A stretch of DNA of 64,000 nt. It comes from CAZFDT01 sp964518335 (GTDB lineage: Bacteria > Planctomycetota > Phycisphaerae > Phycisphaerales > Phycisphaeraceae). The position numbers were made by a program, and so were the translations under genes. Positions 53,801 to 62,051 of the stretch are shown piece after piece. The stretch is from contig CAZFDT010000022.1 in NCBI GenBank assembly GCA_964518335.1, positions 1 through 64,000 of the forward strand. Reading direction: 5' to 3'. Below the pieces are notes generated by a model. It did not search any database. It was not told where the DNA came from and was given only the letters and a program-made list of their open reading frames with translations. The first letter of the stretch is position 1. Each line of letters starts with the position of its first letter.

Positions 53801-54137
53801 CGGTGACGGTCTTGCGCTTCTGGCCGGCCTTGAACTTGACGACGCCCTGCCGGCCGAGGAAGTCGGCGCCCTGCAGGGCGGCGTTGATCGCGCCGGACAG
53901 CCCGGTGGTGAAATTCACCCGCGTCACGCCGGAGGTGTCGCCCTTGCGCGCCACCTCGAAGATCATCTTGTTGAACTGCCCGGCGTCGCCTTCGAGCGCC
54001 GTGGCGTTCTTGATGCGGATCTTGGGCGTGGCCGACAGCAGCAGCCGGGGCTCGAGGCCCTCCAAGCCGGCGAACTGTGTCTGCTCGAGCCGCTCACGTG
54101 CGGAGAAATACCGGTCCACACTCTTGCCGTACTGCAT
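50880..54137 (-). CDS. Long LEPR-xLL protein with about nine Calx-beta repeats
   Basis: The protein is 1085 residues. AAGGA lies before ATG 54137. The N-terminus carries LEGLEPRLLLSA, then about nine repeats of roughly 110 residues, each starting near a 'IxDVxxxEG' motif (INDVSQNEG, IDDVSVVEG, INNVSLNEG, IADASITEG, INDVTITEG, INDVAITEG, INDVTVTEG and a diverged last one) and ending in a GxGTIxxDD motif with Asp clusters. Such arrays bind Ca2+ and act as rigid adhesin stalks. No catalytic domain is seen. It is followed on the same strand by the three short paralogues. Confidence 0.88.
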   Translation of the reverse strand: MQYGKSVDRYFSARERLEQTQFAGLEGLEPRLLLSATPKIRIKNATALEGDAGQFNKMIFEVARKGDTSGVTRVNFTTGLSGAINAALQGADFLGRQGVVKFKAGQKRKTVTVTIVGNNTQQPDRSFVVNLTGAKNGQIKRKTGFGIINDDDGAGPQSQTPTVRINDVSQNEGNAGTTAFTFNVTLSNSHDKTVTVDFQTSNGTAKAADNDYQPTNGTLTFLPGETSKNVTVLVNGDTKAELDETFIVNLSKATNAIIVDAAGVGNILNDDGAPSLRIDDVSVVEGSNGQTTKAVFTVSLNGQLDEELTVDYATSGGTATADVDFVSQTGTLTFAPGETSKTIEIDIIGDNSVEPDEDFFVNLSNPSLPADKVVLTDNQGKGTIVNDDAAPVVTINNVSLNEGNAGATQFIFTVNLNTPATETATVDFQVVDGTATAGDDDYTPLAGTLTFAPGEITKTIIVNVTGDTKLEANETFFVNLSNPQKLTIGDNQGQGTIVNDDLPPQVSIADASITEGDAGQKLLTFNLTLSQAAGLPVSVNYATANSTATAGSDYVASSGTVNFPAGTTTQTITVPIIGDTTPEASEVFFVNLSSPVNATIGDGQAIGTITDDDAVRSLSINDVTITEGDAGQKFAIFTVTLSGTGTTPVSVNFATANGTATAGSDYTAASGTLTFSPGQTTQQVFVPIIGDTTPEANETFFVNLSNATGGATIVDSQGIGTITDDDSTRTLAINDVAITEGDAGTKLLTFTVTLTGTGATPVTVNYATANGTATAGSDYVAANGTLTFNAGETSKVIQVTINGDTTPEASETFFVNLSNATGASIVDAQGIGTITDDDGTPSLTINDVTVTEGDAGTTNMVFTVTLAGEINQPVSVNYATAPGTATAGVDYTSVNGTLNFTVGGPNTQTIIVPIIGDLVTEGNETLTVNLSNATNAVITDAQGIGTITDNDVKPDVNVSDAVGFSGSVVTDNDEENGGLKAFRFTITLSAPSNQPITVTYETADIDATGGAAAGPGIDYISKSGSVTFAPGETTKFVDVFVVGDTDIEPDEKFVLNLLAVTQGEADIQDSQGVANILDDDAPPAP

Positions 54138-54205
54138 GGTTTGCGTCCTTCATTCCCACCGTCCCACCAGTGGAGAGAGGCCAAAAAGCGCCACCAAAAA
54201 TTAAA

Positions 54206-54225
54206 GGTTCTCGACGTCGAAAACC
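54206..54225. promoter_or_regulatory. 20-bp palindrome upstream of the long Calx-beta gene
   Basis: GGTTCTCGAC and GTCGAAAACC are reverse complements at 9 of 10 positions. It sits about 70 bases before ATG 54137 in an AT-rich stretch. Candidate operator. Confidence 0.4.
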
Positions 54226-54432
54226 GAGAGGCCAATCTACTGGCTAACCGGCGTAACGTCAACCATTTCCCGCGCGCCGGCCCGCGGCCTTCGCCGCCCC
54301 CCACGGCGGCTTCGCCAGCCCGCCCAGCCCGCACAGGACGCCGCCCGGACATTGCCTATCCTCACCGACCGGCGCGCCCGACCCCGGCTGTGTCCGGTAA
54401 TCCCCGGCGTCAGCGGTCGGCAGCCCACCCGC

Positions 54433-55659
54433 TCAGGCGTAGCTCGACGCCGCAACTTCGCCCCGCGCCCGCCGCGCGGCGGCCCGATCCTTGCCCAGTT
54501 TGCCAATCACCCCCGAACCGCGAAGCGCCGCCAGCGGATCGCCGGGCAGGCCGCGGCCGCGACGCCACTTCGTCAGCAGCGGCGTCACGTCGGTCTCGAA
54601 GGCTGACTTCAGGCACAGCTCCGCAGCCACAATATCGCCCTTGCGCTGCGCTGCAGTGAGCTTCTTGCGGTCCACAAGGTGCGCCCGCGCAAACAGCGAC
54701 TGGGCCGTCGTCACCGTCTGCACCATCGCCTCGAGCTTGGGCTTGAGGTTGTGCGACTGATCCACCATGTATTCAATCGCCGCTCGCTTGCCCGTCTCGA
54801 ACTCGTGCTGGGCGATCTGGTCGAAGATGCGGAACACCGCGTACGGGTCGATGCTGCCCAGCGTCAGGTCGTCGTCGGCATACTTGCGGTCGTTGAAGTG
54901 GAAACCTCCCAGCAGCCCTTCGTCGAGCAGAAACGCGACGATGTGCTCGATGTTGCACCCCGGCAGATGGTGGCCGGTATCGACCAGCACCTTGGCCCGC
55001 TTGCCCGCGGCGCGGCTGAACGACGCGGCCATGCCCCAGTCGGCAATGTCGGTGTGATAGAACCCGGGCTCGAACGGCTTGTACTCGACCAGCATGGTCG
55101 AGCCGGGCCACTGCTTCTCCATGGCGCCGTGAATCTTCTTCAGCGCCGCCGCCAGATCGCGCTTGCGACGATAGATCGAATCCTGCCCCGGATAGTTCGT
55201 GCCGTCGGCCAGCCACATCGACAGCACCTTCGACCCCGTCGCCTTGCCGAGGGCGATGCAGTCGAGGGTGTGCGCCATCGCGGCCTCGCGGGCCTTGCGC
55301 TCGGGCGAGCAGAAGGACCCCAGCTTGTAGGCCTGGTCCTGAAACACGTTGGGGTTGATCGACCCGATGCGGACGCCGTGCCGGCGCGCGAGCCGGGCCG
55401 TCTCGGCCCCGGCGTCTCTTGCGTTCTGACCCTGCGGAAAGTCCCACAGCACATGCACCGCCACCGTCGGGCACGCCCCCGTGAGCCGATGCACCAGCCC
55501 GGCGTCGTGGAATTTCTCCTCCGTCGTGGACGCCGCCGCCGCCTGGAAAAACTTGCCGAACCGCGTCCCCGTGTCGGCAAAGCCCCAACTCGGCAACTCG
55601 ATGCGAAACTCATCCAGCGCCTTGCATACGCGTCGTGCCTGTGCGTCCGTCATGCCCAT
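54433..55659 (-). CDS. rhaI: L-rhamnose isomerase (RhaI-type)
   Basis: The protein is 408 residues from ATG 55659. It has the TIM-barrel xylose-isomerase-like fold of the Pseudomonas-type rhamnose isomerase: VEYKPFEPGFY (metal/substrate Glu), DTGHHLPGCNIEHIVAFLL and GFHFNDRKYADDDLTLGSI with metal-binding Asp/His. It interconverts L-rhamnose and L-rhamnulose; related enzymes also act on other aldoses. RhaB and RhaD are not in the window, so the step may serve a scattered pathway. Confidence 0.85.
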   Translation of the reverse strand: MGMTDAQARRVCKALDEFRIELPSWGFADTGTRFGKFFQAAAASTTEEKFHDAGLVHRLTGACPTVAVHVLWDFPQGQNARDAGAETARLARRHGVRIGSINPNVFQDQAYKLGSFCSPERKAREAAMAHTLDCIALGKATGSKVLSMWLADGTNYPGQDSIYRRKRDLAAALKKIHGAMEKQWPGSTMLVEYKPFEPGFYHTDIADWGMAASFSRAAGKRAKVLVDTGHHLPGCNIEHIVAFLLDEGLLGGFHFNDRKYADDDLTLGSIDPYAVFRIFDQIAQHEFETGKRAAIEYMVDQSHNLKPKLEAMVQTVTTAQSLFARAHLVDRKKLTAAQRKGDIVAAELCLKSAFETDVTPLLTKWRRGRGLPGDPLAALRGSGVIGKLGKDRAAARRARGEVAASSYA

Positions 55660-55751
55660 GCGTGTCTCCGTGTCATGCGTCACGTGCCGAAAACGAACCC
55701 GACATACTACTGAATGCCAGGCGATACAGCACTCGGCGGTGGGTAGCGCCG

Positions 55752-56204
55752 CTACTGCGGGGCGGGCGAGTCGAGCGCGGTCAGGAGCATCCACGCCACG
55801 AGGACGCCGCGGGCTGACCAGGCGAGGGTACGGAGCCAGTTGGTGAAGACGAGGCGACGGTGAGCGGCGGCGTCGAATCCCGAGGTGAGGCGCTCGTGCA
55901 TGGGGACCTGCAGCAGGGCTGTCGAGGCCCAGACGAGTGCCACTGCAGCAAGTCCGCACCACACGGCCCACATCGGCACGGACGCCGGGCGAATCCAGAT
56001 CATCGCCAGGGCGGTGAGCAGTTCGACGAGCATGGCGGGGGCGACGACGAAAGTGGTGCGGGCCATGTGGCGGCGCTGATAGTCGCCGTAGCCGTTGGCG
56101 GCGACGCCATTCATGAGCGGGTAGTGCGTCACCTGCACGAACCAGATGAGCCCGGTCATGAACCAGGTCGCTGTCGCTTGCACGATGAGAATCGTCACCG
56201 CCAT
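55752..56204 (-). CDS. Small four-helix membrane protein
   Basis: The protein is 150 residues from ATG 56204. Four membrane segments can be marked (about residues 3-25, 55-75, 80-100 and 125-145). Motifs QVTHYPLMNG and TNWLRTLAWSARG resemble a small family often seen next to photolyase genes. Function unknown. It lies 26 bases after the SRPBCC gene. Confidence 0.7.
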   Translation of the reverse strand: MAVTILIVQATATWFMTGLIWFVQVTHYPLMNGVAANGYGDYQRRHMARTTFVVAPAMLVELLTALAMIWIRPASVPMWAVWCGLAAVALVWASTALLQVPMHERLTSGFDAAAHRRLVFTNWLRTLAWSARGVLVAWMLLTALDSPAPQ

Positions 56205-56230
56205 GGTTGCCGCCGGTGGAACGGGGCGAC

Positions 56231-56722
56231 CTAGACCGGTTCGCTCGACAGGGCCAGTGTCTCGGGTGCGAGGATCTGGCGCAGCTTCTGCTGTCGGAAC
56301 CGGAAGATCGACGCCACGTCGCGATTGACCAGGAGATGATGGACGAGCCACCCGCCGGGCGCGCGGAACAGGACGCGGTCGCGCACGATGGTGCCGCCCT
56401 CGTGTTCCTCGAACTCGTGCTCGTGATGCCAGAGGCGATAAGGGCCTTTGATCTGTCGGTCGATGAAGAGGCAAGGCGGGTCCCACGCCTCGATGCGCGA
56501 TTGCCAGCGGATGGGCAGGCCGCGAACGCGCAAGCGGTAGTCGATGAGCGTGCCCACACCCATGGCGATGGGCGCGGGCGTGAGCACGTGGAACTGCAGA
56601 AACGATGGCGTGAGGCGCTCCAGGTTGTGCGCGTCGGCGAAGAAGGGGAACACCTCCTCCGGCGGGCGGGGCAGCCACATCTCGACCCGCAGCTCATACC
56701 CATTGGACACGCGATGAATCAT
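56231..56722 (-). CDS. SRPBCC-family protein
   Basis: The protein is 163 residues. The START/Bet-v1-like fold is recognisable from LPRPPEEVFPFFADAHNLE and RYRLWHHEHEFEEHEGGT (here PYRLWHHEHEFEEHEGGT). Such proteins bind hydrophobic ligands. It overlaps the photolyase stop by 4 bases (ATGA), so the two are co-translated, a common pairing in bacteria. Confidence 0.82.
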   Translation of the reverse strand: MIHRVSNGYELRVEMWLPRPPEEVFPFFADAHNLERLTPSFLQFHVLTPAPIAMGVGTLIDYRLRVRGLPIRWQSRIEAWDPPCLFIDRQIKGPYRLWHHEHEFEEHEGGTIVRDRVLFRAPGGWLVHHLLVNRDVASIFRFRQQKLRQILAPETLALSSEPV

Positions 56723-58140
56723 GCAGACCTCCCGCTCCGTCGAGTTCGGGGCGATGCATCATAGGCTCGCTTGATGCGTTCGTAGGCAGCCAGGGCGGCG
56801 TCGCGGGCCTCGCCGTGATCGACGATGGGGGGCGGATAGCCATGGCCCTCGTGACGTGGCCGATGCAGGTCCCGATCCGCGGCCGCCGCCAGCTCGGGAA
56901 TGTATTGCCGCACGTACCGGCCGTCGGGATCGAACTTGCCGCCCTGCAGCACCGGGTTGAACACGCGGAAATAGGGCGCCGCGTCGGCGCCGCACCCGGC
57001 CGCCCACTGCCAACCCAGCGTGTTGTTGGCCAGGTCCGCGTCCACCAGCGTGTCCCAGAACCACCGAGCACCCTCGAGCCAACTGATTCGCAGATCCTTG
57101 ACCAGGAACGATGCCACGATCATCCGCACGCGATTGTGCATCCATCCGGTGTGCCACAGTTGCCGCATGCCCGCATCGACGATGGGATAGCCGGTGCGGC
57201 CACGCTGCCACGCCCGCAACTGCTCTTCGTCGCGCCGCCAGGGGAAGCGATCGAACTCGCGCCGCAGCGGTTGCGTGGGCGTGTGGGGAAAGTGATACAG
57301 CAGGTGATACGCGAACTCGCGCCACGCGATCTCGCGCAGGTAGGCTCCGCCCTGCCCCTGCCCGCGTAGCACCTCGTGCCAGACCTGGCGCGGACTCAAC
57401 TCACCGTGGTGCAGGTACGGCGACAGACGGGACGATCCGTCGCGGTCGGGACGATGGCGCTGTGTGTCGTAGTCGCCCAATCCATGCTTGACGAAGTGTC
57501 GCAGCCGTCGATGCGCACTCGCTTCCCCGGCTGACCACATGTCGAGGATCCCGCCGTCCCAGCGAACGGGCGGCAAAAGCCCCAGCGCATCGAGCCCGTC
57601 GTCCTTTGGACAACGATCCGGCAAACGCATCGCTGACGGCGTCGGCAGCGGCGCCTCGGGCGGGGGCAGTTGCAAAACCGTTCGCCAGAACGGCGTGAAC
57701 ACCTGATAGGGACCGCCTGATTTCGTGCAGACCTCCCACGGTTCCCACAGCAGCGACCCGTTGAAGCTCTCCACCTGGATGCCTTCGGCCGTGAGCGCCT
57801 TTTTCACCTGCGTATCGCGCGCGATCGCCGCGGGCTCGTACCGACGATTCCAATACACCGCGCCCGCACCGACTGACTTGACCAGACGCCGCAGCACGTC
57901 CAGACTCGCACCGCGGAAGATCAGCAGGTTGCCCCCCGATTGCCGCCAGGCGTCTCGCAGCGAGGCCAGCGAATGGTGTACCCACACGCGCGATGCGGCG
58001 CCGGGCGGCCAGTCGCCTTCCTCCTGAGGCGCCCAGATATAGACGGGCAGCACCGGTCCGCCCCGCTCCACCGCGGCGATCAACGCTGGATGATCCCGCA
58101 GTCGCAGATCCTGTCGGAACCACACGATCGTCGGCTTCAC
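56719..58140 (-). CDS. phr: Deoxyribodipyrimidine photolyase
   Basis: The protein is 473 residues from GTG 58140; an AAAGGA lies about 12 bases upstream. The N-terminal antenna-binding domain begins IVWFRQDLRLRDHPAL. The FAD domain has TGYPIVDAGMRQLW, HNRVRMIVASFLVKD and the signature QWAAGCGADAAPYFRVFNP. It repairs UV-induced cyclobutane pyrimidine dimers with blue light. It heads a set with the SRPBCC and small membrane genes. Confidence 0.95.
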   Translation of the reverse strand: MKPTIVWFRQDLRLRDHPALIAAVERGGPVLPVYIWAPQEEGDWPPGAASRVWVHHSLASLRDAWRQSGGNLLIFRGASLDVLRRLVKSVGAGAVYWNRRYEPAAIARDTQVKKALTAEGIQVESFNGSLLWEPWEVCTKSGGPYQVFTPFWRTVLQLPPPEAPLPTPSAMRLPDRCPKDDGLDALGLLPPVRWDGGILDMWSAGEASAHRRLRHFVKHGLGDYDTQRHRPDRDGSSRLSPYLHHGELSPRQVWHEVLRGQGQGGAYLREIAWREFAYHLLYHFPHTPTQPLRREFDRFPWRRDEEQLRAWQRGRTGYPIVDAGMRQLWHTGWMHNRVRMIVASFLVKDLRISWLEGARWFWDTLVDADLANNTLGWQWAAGCGADAAPYFRVFNPVLQGGKFDPDGRYVRQYIPELAAAADRDLHRPRHEGHGYPPPIVDHGEARDAALAAYERIKRAYDASPRTRRSGRSA

Positions 58141-58227
58141 CTGCTCATGCCGTCCTTTCCTCCCGATTGGCCCAATCGTAGGCTCGCCATTGGCTCCCGT
58201 GGCGCCAAGCGTCAATAATGCCCCAAC

Positions 58228-58926
58228 ATGCCCGCCGCACCTCCGAGTCTGACGCAACGACATCTTCAGCCGGAGATCATGGATGACCCCGCGCTGGATC
58301 GGGATCTGCACGTGGCGGCGCTGCACGGCCTGGAACGCATCAATCGCGCCAGCGGCACGGCCCGGAGGCTCTGGGCGATGATCCGCCCCGACGCCCGCGC
58401 CAGCCGTCAACCCCTGCGCATACTGGACGTGGCGACCGGCGCCGGTGACGTGCCGCGGCAACTGCAGCGCCTCGCATCTCGGGACGGCCTGCCGCTGCAC
58501 ATCACCGCCTGCGACGTCAGCGACGTGGCCGTGGCTCATGCCCGCCGACGAACCAGCGACGTGAGCTATCGCGTGGCCGATGCCCTTGCCGATGATCTGC
58601 CCGACGCTGACGTAGCGACCTGCTGCCTGTTTCTCCACCATCTGGACGACGACGCCGCCATCGGCCTGCTCGCTCGCCTGGCGACCGTGGCGCGGCGCGT
58701 GATCGTTGATGACCTGGAGCGATCGCGGTGCGGCTACGCGCTGGCATGGCTGGGCACGCGGGCGCTGTCGCGTAGCGAGGTGGTTCGCGCCGACGGGCCG
58801 CTGTCGGTGCGTGCGGCGCTCACGGTGCCCGAAGCGACACGTCTGGCCGAACGTGCGGGGTTGGCCGGCGCGAGCATTCGACGGCACTGGCCGTGTCGGT
58901 TCACGCTGGACTGGAGGCGACCGTGA
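58228..58926 (+). CDS. Class I SAM-dependent methyltransferase
   Basis: The protein is 232 residues. The SAM loop ILDVATGAGDVP is at about residues 67-78; ITACDVSD and a CCLFLHHLDD motif IV region follow. It is the first gene of a coupled operon with an FAD oxidoreductase and a type III PKS, so it likely methylates the polyketide product or an intermediate. It is divergent from the photolyase gene. Confidence 0.85.
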   Translation: MPAAPPSLTQRHLQPEIMDDPALDRDLHVAALHGLERINRASGTARRLWAMIRPDARASRQPLRILDVATGAGDVPRQLQRLASRDGLPLHITACDVSDVAVAHARRRTSDVSYRVADALADDLPDADVATCCLFLHHLDDDAAIGLLARLATVARRVIVDDLERSRCGYALAWLGTRALSRSEVVRADGPLSVRAALTVPEATRLAERAGLAGASIRRHWPCRFTLDWRRP

Positions 58927-60029
58927 GCCAGGCGTGGGACGTGCTGGTGGTCGGCGCCGGTCCGGCAGGCGCGTGGGCGGCGTGCGCGGCGGCGCGGCGC
59001 GGCCGGCGCGTGCTCCTGGTGGACAAGGCGACTTTTCCGCGGTCCAAAGTGTGCGGATGCTGCATCAACGCCGCGGCGCTGACGACGCTGGGCCATGCGG
59101 ATAGGGCCGAGGTGATCGGCGCCAGGGCTGGGGAGATCCGTCAGGTGCTGCTGGCGGCGGGCGGACAGCGCGTCGCACTGGCGCTGTCGCGTGGCGTGGC
59201 GATGTCCCGCAGCGCGTTCGATGCGGGATTGGTGAAGGTCGCCGTGGCCGCAGGGGTGACGTTTCGCGCGGGCGTTCGTGCGTCACTGCTGCCCGACAGG
59301 ACCCAGCGGCGCCGGGTGCAAATCGGCGACGAGGTGGTATCCGCCGACATCGTCATCGCGGCCGACGGTTTGGGCGGAACCCTGCTCGATGACGAGCCGG
59401 GAATGCGACCCCGCGTGGCCCGGGCGTCGCGGATCGGTGCGGGCGTCGTCCTCGATGACGCGCCGGGGTTCTACTGCAACGGACGCATCCATATGGCGTG
59501 TGCGCGGTACGGATATGTCGGCCTGGTGCGCCTGGAGGACGGGCGGCTCGATGCGGCGGCGGCATTCGACCCGGCGTTCATCCGTGCATGTGGTTCGCCC
59601 GGCGATGCGGCGACGGCGATCCTGCGGGAAGCGGGCCTGCCCCCGATCGACGCCCTGTCGCACGCCGCGTGGCGCGGCACGCCCGCGCTCACCCGCCGGC
59701 GATGCGTGGCGGGGCATCGCGTGCTGGCTGTCGGCGACGCGGCCGGCTACGTGGAACCCTTCACCGGCGAGGGAATCGCCTGGGCGCTGGCCACCGGCGC
59801 CGCCGCGGGCCGACTGGCTTCGTTGCAGTGGACCCGCCGCACGCCGCAGGCGTGGAAACGCGAGTATCGCCACATCACAGCTCACCGGCGACGCACCTGC
59901 CGCGCCTTGACACTGGCCTTGCGCCACCCGCGATTGGTTCGGACGGGCCTGGCGCTGCTGGCGCTGCGGCCGGGACTGGCCCGACCGGTGCTGCGCGGCC
60001 TCAACGCCTCATGGAGCATGGGCGCATGA
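58923..60029 (+). CDS. FAD-dependent oxidoreductase (geranylgeranyl-reductase/monooxygenase-like)
   Basis: The protein is 368 residues from GTG 58923, overlapping the previous stop by 4 bases. It has the N-terminal dinucleotide loop VVGAGPAGAWAACAAARRG, a GC-x-x cysteine pair (KVCGCCIN), and the second FAD motif VLAVGDAAGYVEPFTGEG. Such enzymes hydroxylate or reduce aromatic or isoprenoid substrates. As part of the PKS operon it probably oxidises the polyketide. Confidence 0.85.
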   Translation: MSQAWDVLVVGAGPAGAWAACAAARRGRRVLLVDKATFPRSKVCGCCINAAALTTLGHADRAEVIGARAGEIRQVLLAAGGQRVALALSRGVAMSRSAFDAGLVKVAVAAGVTFRAGVRASLLPDRTQRRRVQIGDEVVSADIVIAADGLGGTLLDDEPGMRPRVARASRIGAGVVLDDAPGFYCNGRIHMACARYGYVGLVRLEDGRLDAAAAFDPAFIRACGSPGDAATAILREAGLPPIDALSHAAWRGTPALTRRRCVAGHRVLAVGDAAGYVEPFTGEGIAWALATGAAAGRLASLQWTRRTPQAWKREYRHITAHRRRTCRALTLALRHPRLVRTGLALLALRPGLARPVLRGLNASWSMGA

Positions 60030-61126
60030 CACGACCACCGGCCTGGATACGTGGTCTTTCCGTGCGGCAACCCCGGCACGGGATCGACCAGGCCGACGCG
60101 GCGGCGGCGGCGGCCTCGCGATGCTGCACCACCGACGAGCAGGAGCGATTGCTGCCCGTGCTGTACCGGCGCTCGATGGTCAAGCGCCGCAGCAGCGTCC
60201 TGTTGAGCGGCTCCAACGGCCGCAACGCCGCCGAAGTGGCCACGGCGTTCTATCCCGCTGCCGCCAGTGCGGACGACCGTGGCCCGACCACCGCCGCGCG
60301 CATGGCTCGCTACGCCGTCGATGCCGCGCCCCTGGCGGTTGACGCCGCACAGCAAGCGCTGCACTTGTCCAGCCTTGCTCCCGGGGCGATCGATCAGCTC
60401 GTGGTCGTGTCCTGCACCGGGTTCATGTCGCCCGGCATCGACGTGACACTGATCCAGCGACTGGGACTGCGACCGACGACGGGGCGCACCATGGTGGGGT
60501 TCATGGGTTGCCACGGCGCGGTCAACGGCCTGCGCGTCGCCCACGCGATGGTCGCCGCCGGCGACCACGTGCTGCTGTGCGCCGTGGAACTGTGCAGCCT
60601 GCACTTTCACTACGGTTGGGACCCCGAGAAGATCGTCGCCAACGCGCTCTTTGCCGACGGCGCCGCGGCGGCGGTCCTTTCACCGCGCGCGCCCGACTCG
60701 CCGACCTGGCGCCTGACGGACACGGCGTCGTGCCTCATCCCCGACAGTGGCGACGCCATGACATGGACCATCGGGGACCACGGCTTCGAGATGACGCTGT
60801 CGCCGCGCGTGCCCCTGCTCATCCAATCGCACCTGCGCCCGTGGCTGGCATCGTGGCTGGCGACGCACGGGCTAGGCATCGGCGATATCAACGCGTGGGC
60901 CATCCATCCCGGCGGCCCGCGCATCGTCGGAGCTGTGGAGACATCCCTCGACCTCCCTCCCGACGCCACGCTCGCCTCCCGCCAGGTGCTTGCCGACTGT
61001 GGCAACATGTCGTCCCCGACCCTGTTGTTCATCCTGCAGCACCTGCAGAACCACGGGGCCGCCTCCCCATGCGTCGCCATGGCCTTCGGGCCGGGCCTCA
61101 TGGCCGAAGCGGCACTGATCCTCTGA
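60026..61126 (+). CDS. Type III polyketide synthase
   Basis: The protein is 366 residues from ATG 60026, overlapping the FAD gene by 4 bases. The catalytic triad is visible: Cys162 in MGCHGAVN, His294 in IHPGGPRI and Asn327 in CGNMSSPT. VVVSCTGFMSPGID and the C-terminal AFGPGLMAEA are also family-typical. These homodimeric enzymes extend an acyl-CoA with malonyl-CoA to give resorcinols or pyrones. The three overlapping genes suggest a methylated and oxidised product. Confidence 0.93.
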   Translation: MTRPPAWIRGLSVRQPRHGIDQADAAAAAASRCCTTDEQERLLPVLYRRSMVKRRSSVLLSGSNGRNAAEVATAFYPAAASADDRGPTTAARMARYAVDAAPLAVDAAQQALHLSSLAPGAIDQLVVVSCTGFMSPGIDVTLIQRLGLRPTTGRTMVGFMGCHGAVNGLRVAHAMVAAGDHVLLCAVELCSLHFHYGWDPEKIVANALFADGAAAAVLSPRAPDSPTWRLTDTASCLIPDSGDAMTWTIGDHGFEMTLSPRVPLLIQSHLRPWLASWLATHGLGIGDINAWAIHPGGPRIVGAVETSLDLPPDATLASRQVLADCGNMSSPTLLFILQHLQNHGAASPCVAMAFGPGLMAEAALIL

Positions 61127-61202
61127 GTCTGTGGAGTCTGTTCCGCAAACGATGACGATGGCCGCGGACTCTGGCGACTTGTGAGCGGCGCTTTGCGACT
61201 GT

Positions 61203-62051
61203 CTAGCGCGCGAATCGTTCGCCACTGCTGCCGAACAACGAGAACGAGTGCCGGATCACTGCATCGAACATCTGCGAAGTGGCTTTGGGCATTTCGCCAA
61301 CCATGGGATTCGCGGCATTGAAAGTGTGATTCGCACCCGCAATGACCAGCAACTCCACGCGATCGCCCGCGGCCGCTTTCAGCGCCTGGGCGCACGACAG
61401 CGGGACCGTTTCATCGGCGTCGCCCTGGATCAGCAGCACAGGGTTCTTGATCGTTGCGATGGCGAGGCGGGGATCGAACTTCGGGGGGTCGGCGTCGATT
61501 TCGTCGAGCCACGCGCGGCCGACACGCAACTCCTGCCCCGTGCGCGACGACGGCGACGGCAGAAAGCCCTTGCGACGGAGCATCGCCTTCTGCGATTCGT
61601 CGAGGTTGCAGCAAGTGTCCGGCGCGGCGGCGGCGATGACGCCCGCCACGTCCAGCCCGCGGGCCACGGCCAGCAGCGCGGTGACGCCGCCGCGGCTGTG
61701 GCCGAAGACGACGATCGGCCTGTCGCGCCCCGCGAGCGTGCCGGCACGGATGGCGCCGATCACAGACTCCAAATCTGAGATTTGAAATCCCCACGTGTCG
61801 CGCTCGAACAGGTCGGGCCGCTCGAACGTCGCCACGTGGTTGGTCATGCCGCTGTGGCTGAAGTTGAAGCGGTGCGCGATCATGCCTGCCGCCGAAGCGG
61901 CCTCGGCCAGGCGGGGGAAAAAGCCATAGTCCTTGTAACCCTTGAATCCGTGACAGATGACCAGTACGCCCCTGGGCTCGGTATCGGGCACATGAACATC
62001 CCCGAGAATCACCTCACCGTTCGCACCGGGGATACACCAGGCGTCGCTCAC
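61203..62051 (-). CDS. Alpha/beta hydrolase
   Basis: The protein is 282 residues from GTG 62051, overlapping the stop of the upstream dehydrogenase by 4 bases. The nucleophile elbow GHSRGG is at about residue 118; ICHGFKGYKDYGFFP carries the oxyanion HG motif; LLIQGDADETVPL and NHTFNAANP supply Asp and His. Family members are esterases or acyl hydrolases; the substrate is not known. Confidence 0.87.
   Translation of the reverse strand: MSDAWCIPGANGEVILGDVHVPDTEPRGVLVICHGFKGYKDYGFFPRLAEAASAAGMIAHRFNFSHSGMTNHVATFERPDLFERDTWGFQISDLESVIGAIRAGTLAGRDRPIVVFGHSRGGVTALLAVARGLDVAGVIAAAAPDTCCNLDESQKAMLRRKGFLPSPSSRTGQELRVGRAWLDEIDADPPKFDPRLAIATIKNPVLLIQGDADETVPLSCAQALKAAAGDRVELLVIAGANHTFNAANPMVGEMPKATSQMFDAVIRHSFSLFGSSGERFAR

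Noticed and set aside
50880..54137. Regular repeats that might suggest CRISPR or tandem satellite
   Set aside because: The repeats are about 330 bases, in frame and diverged, which is protein domain repetition.
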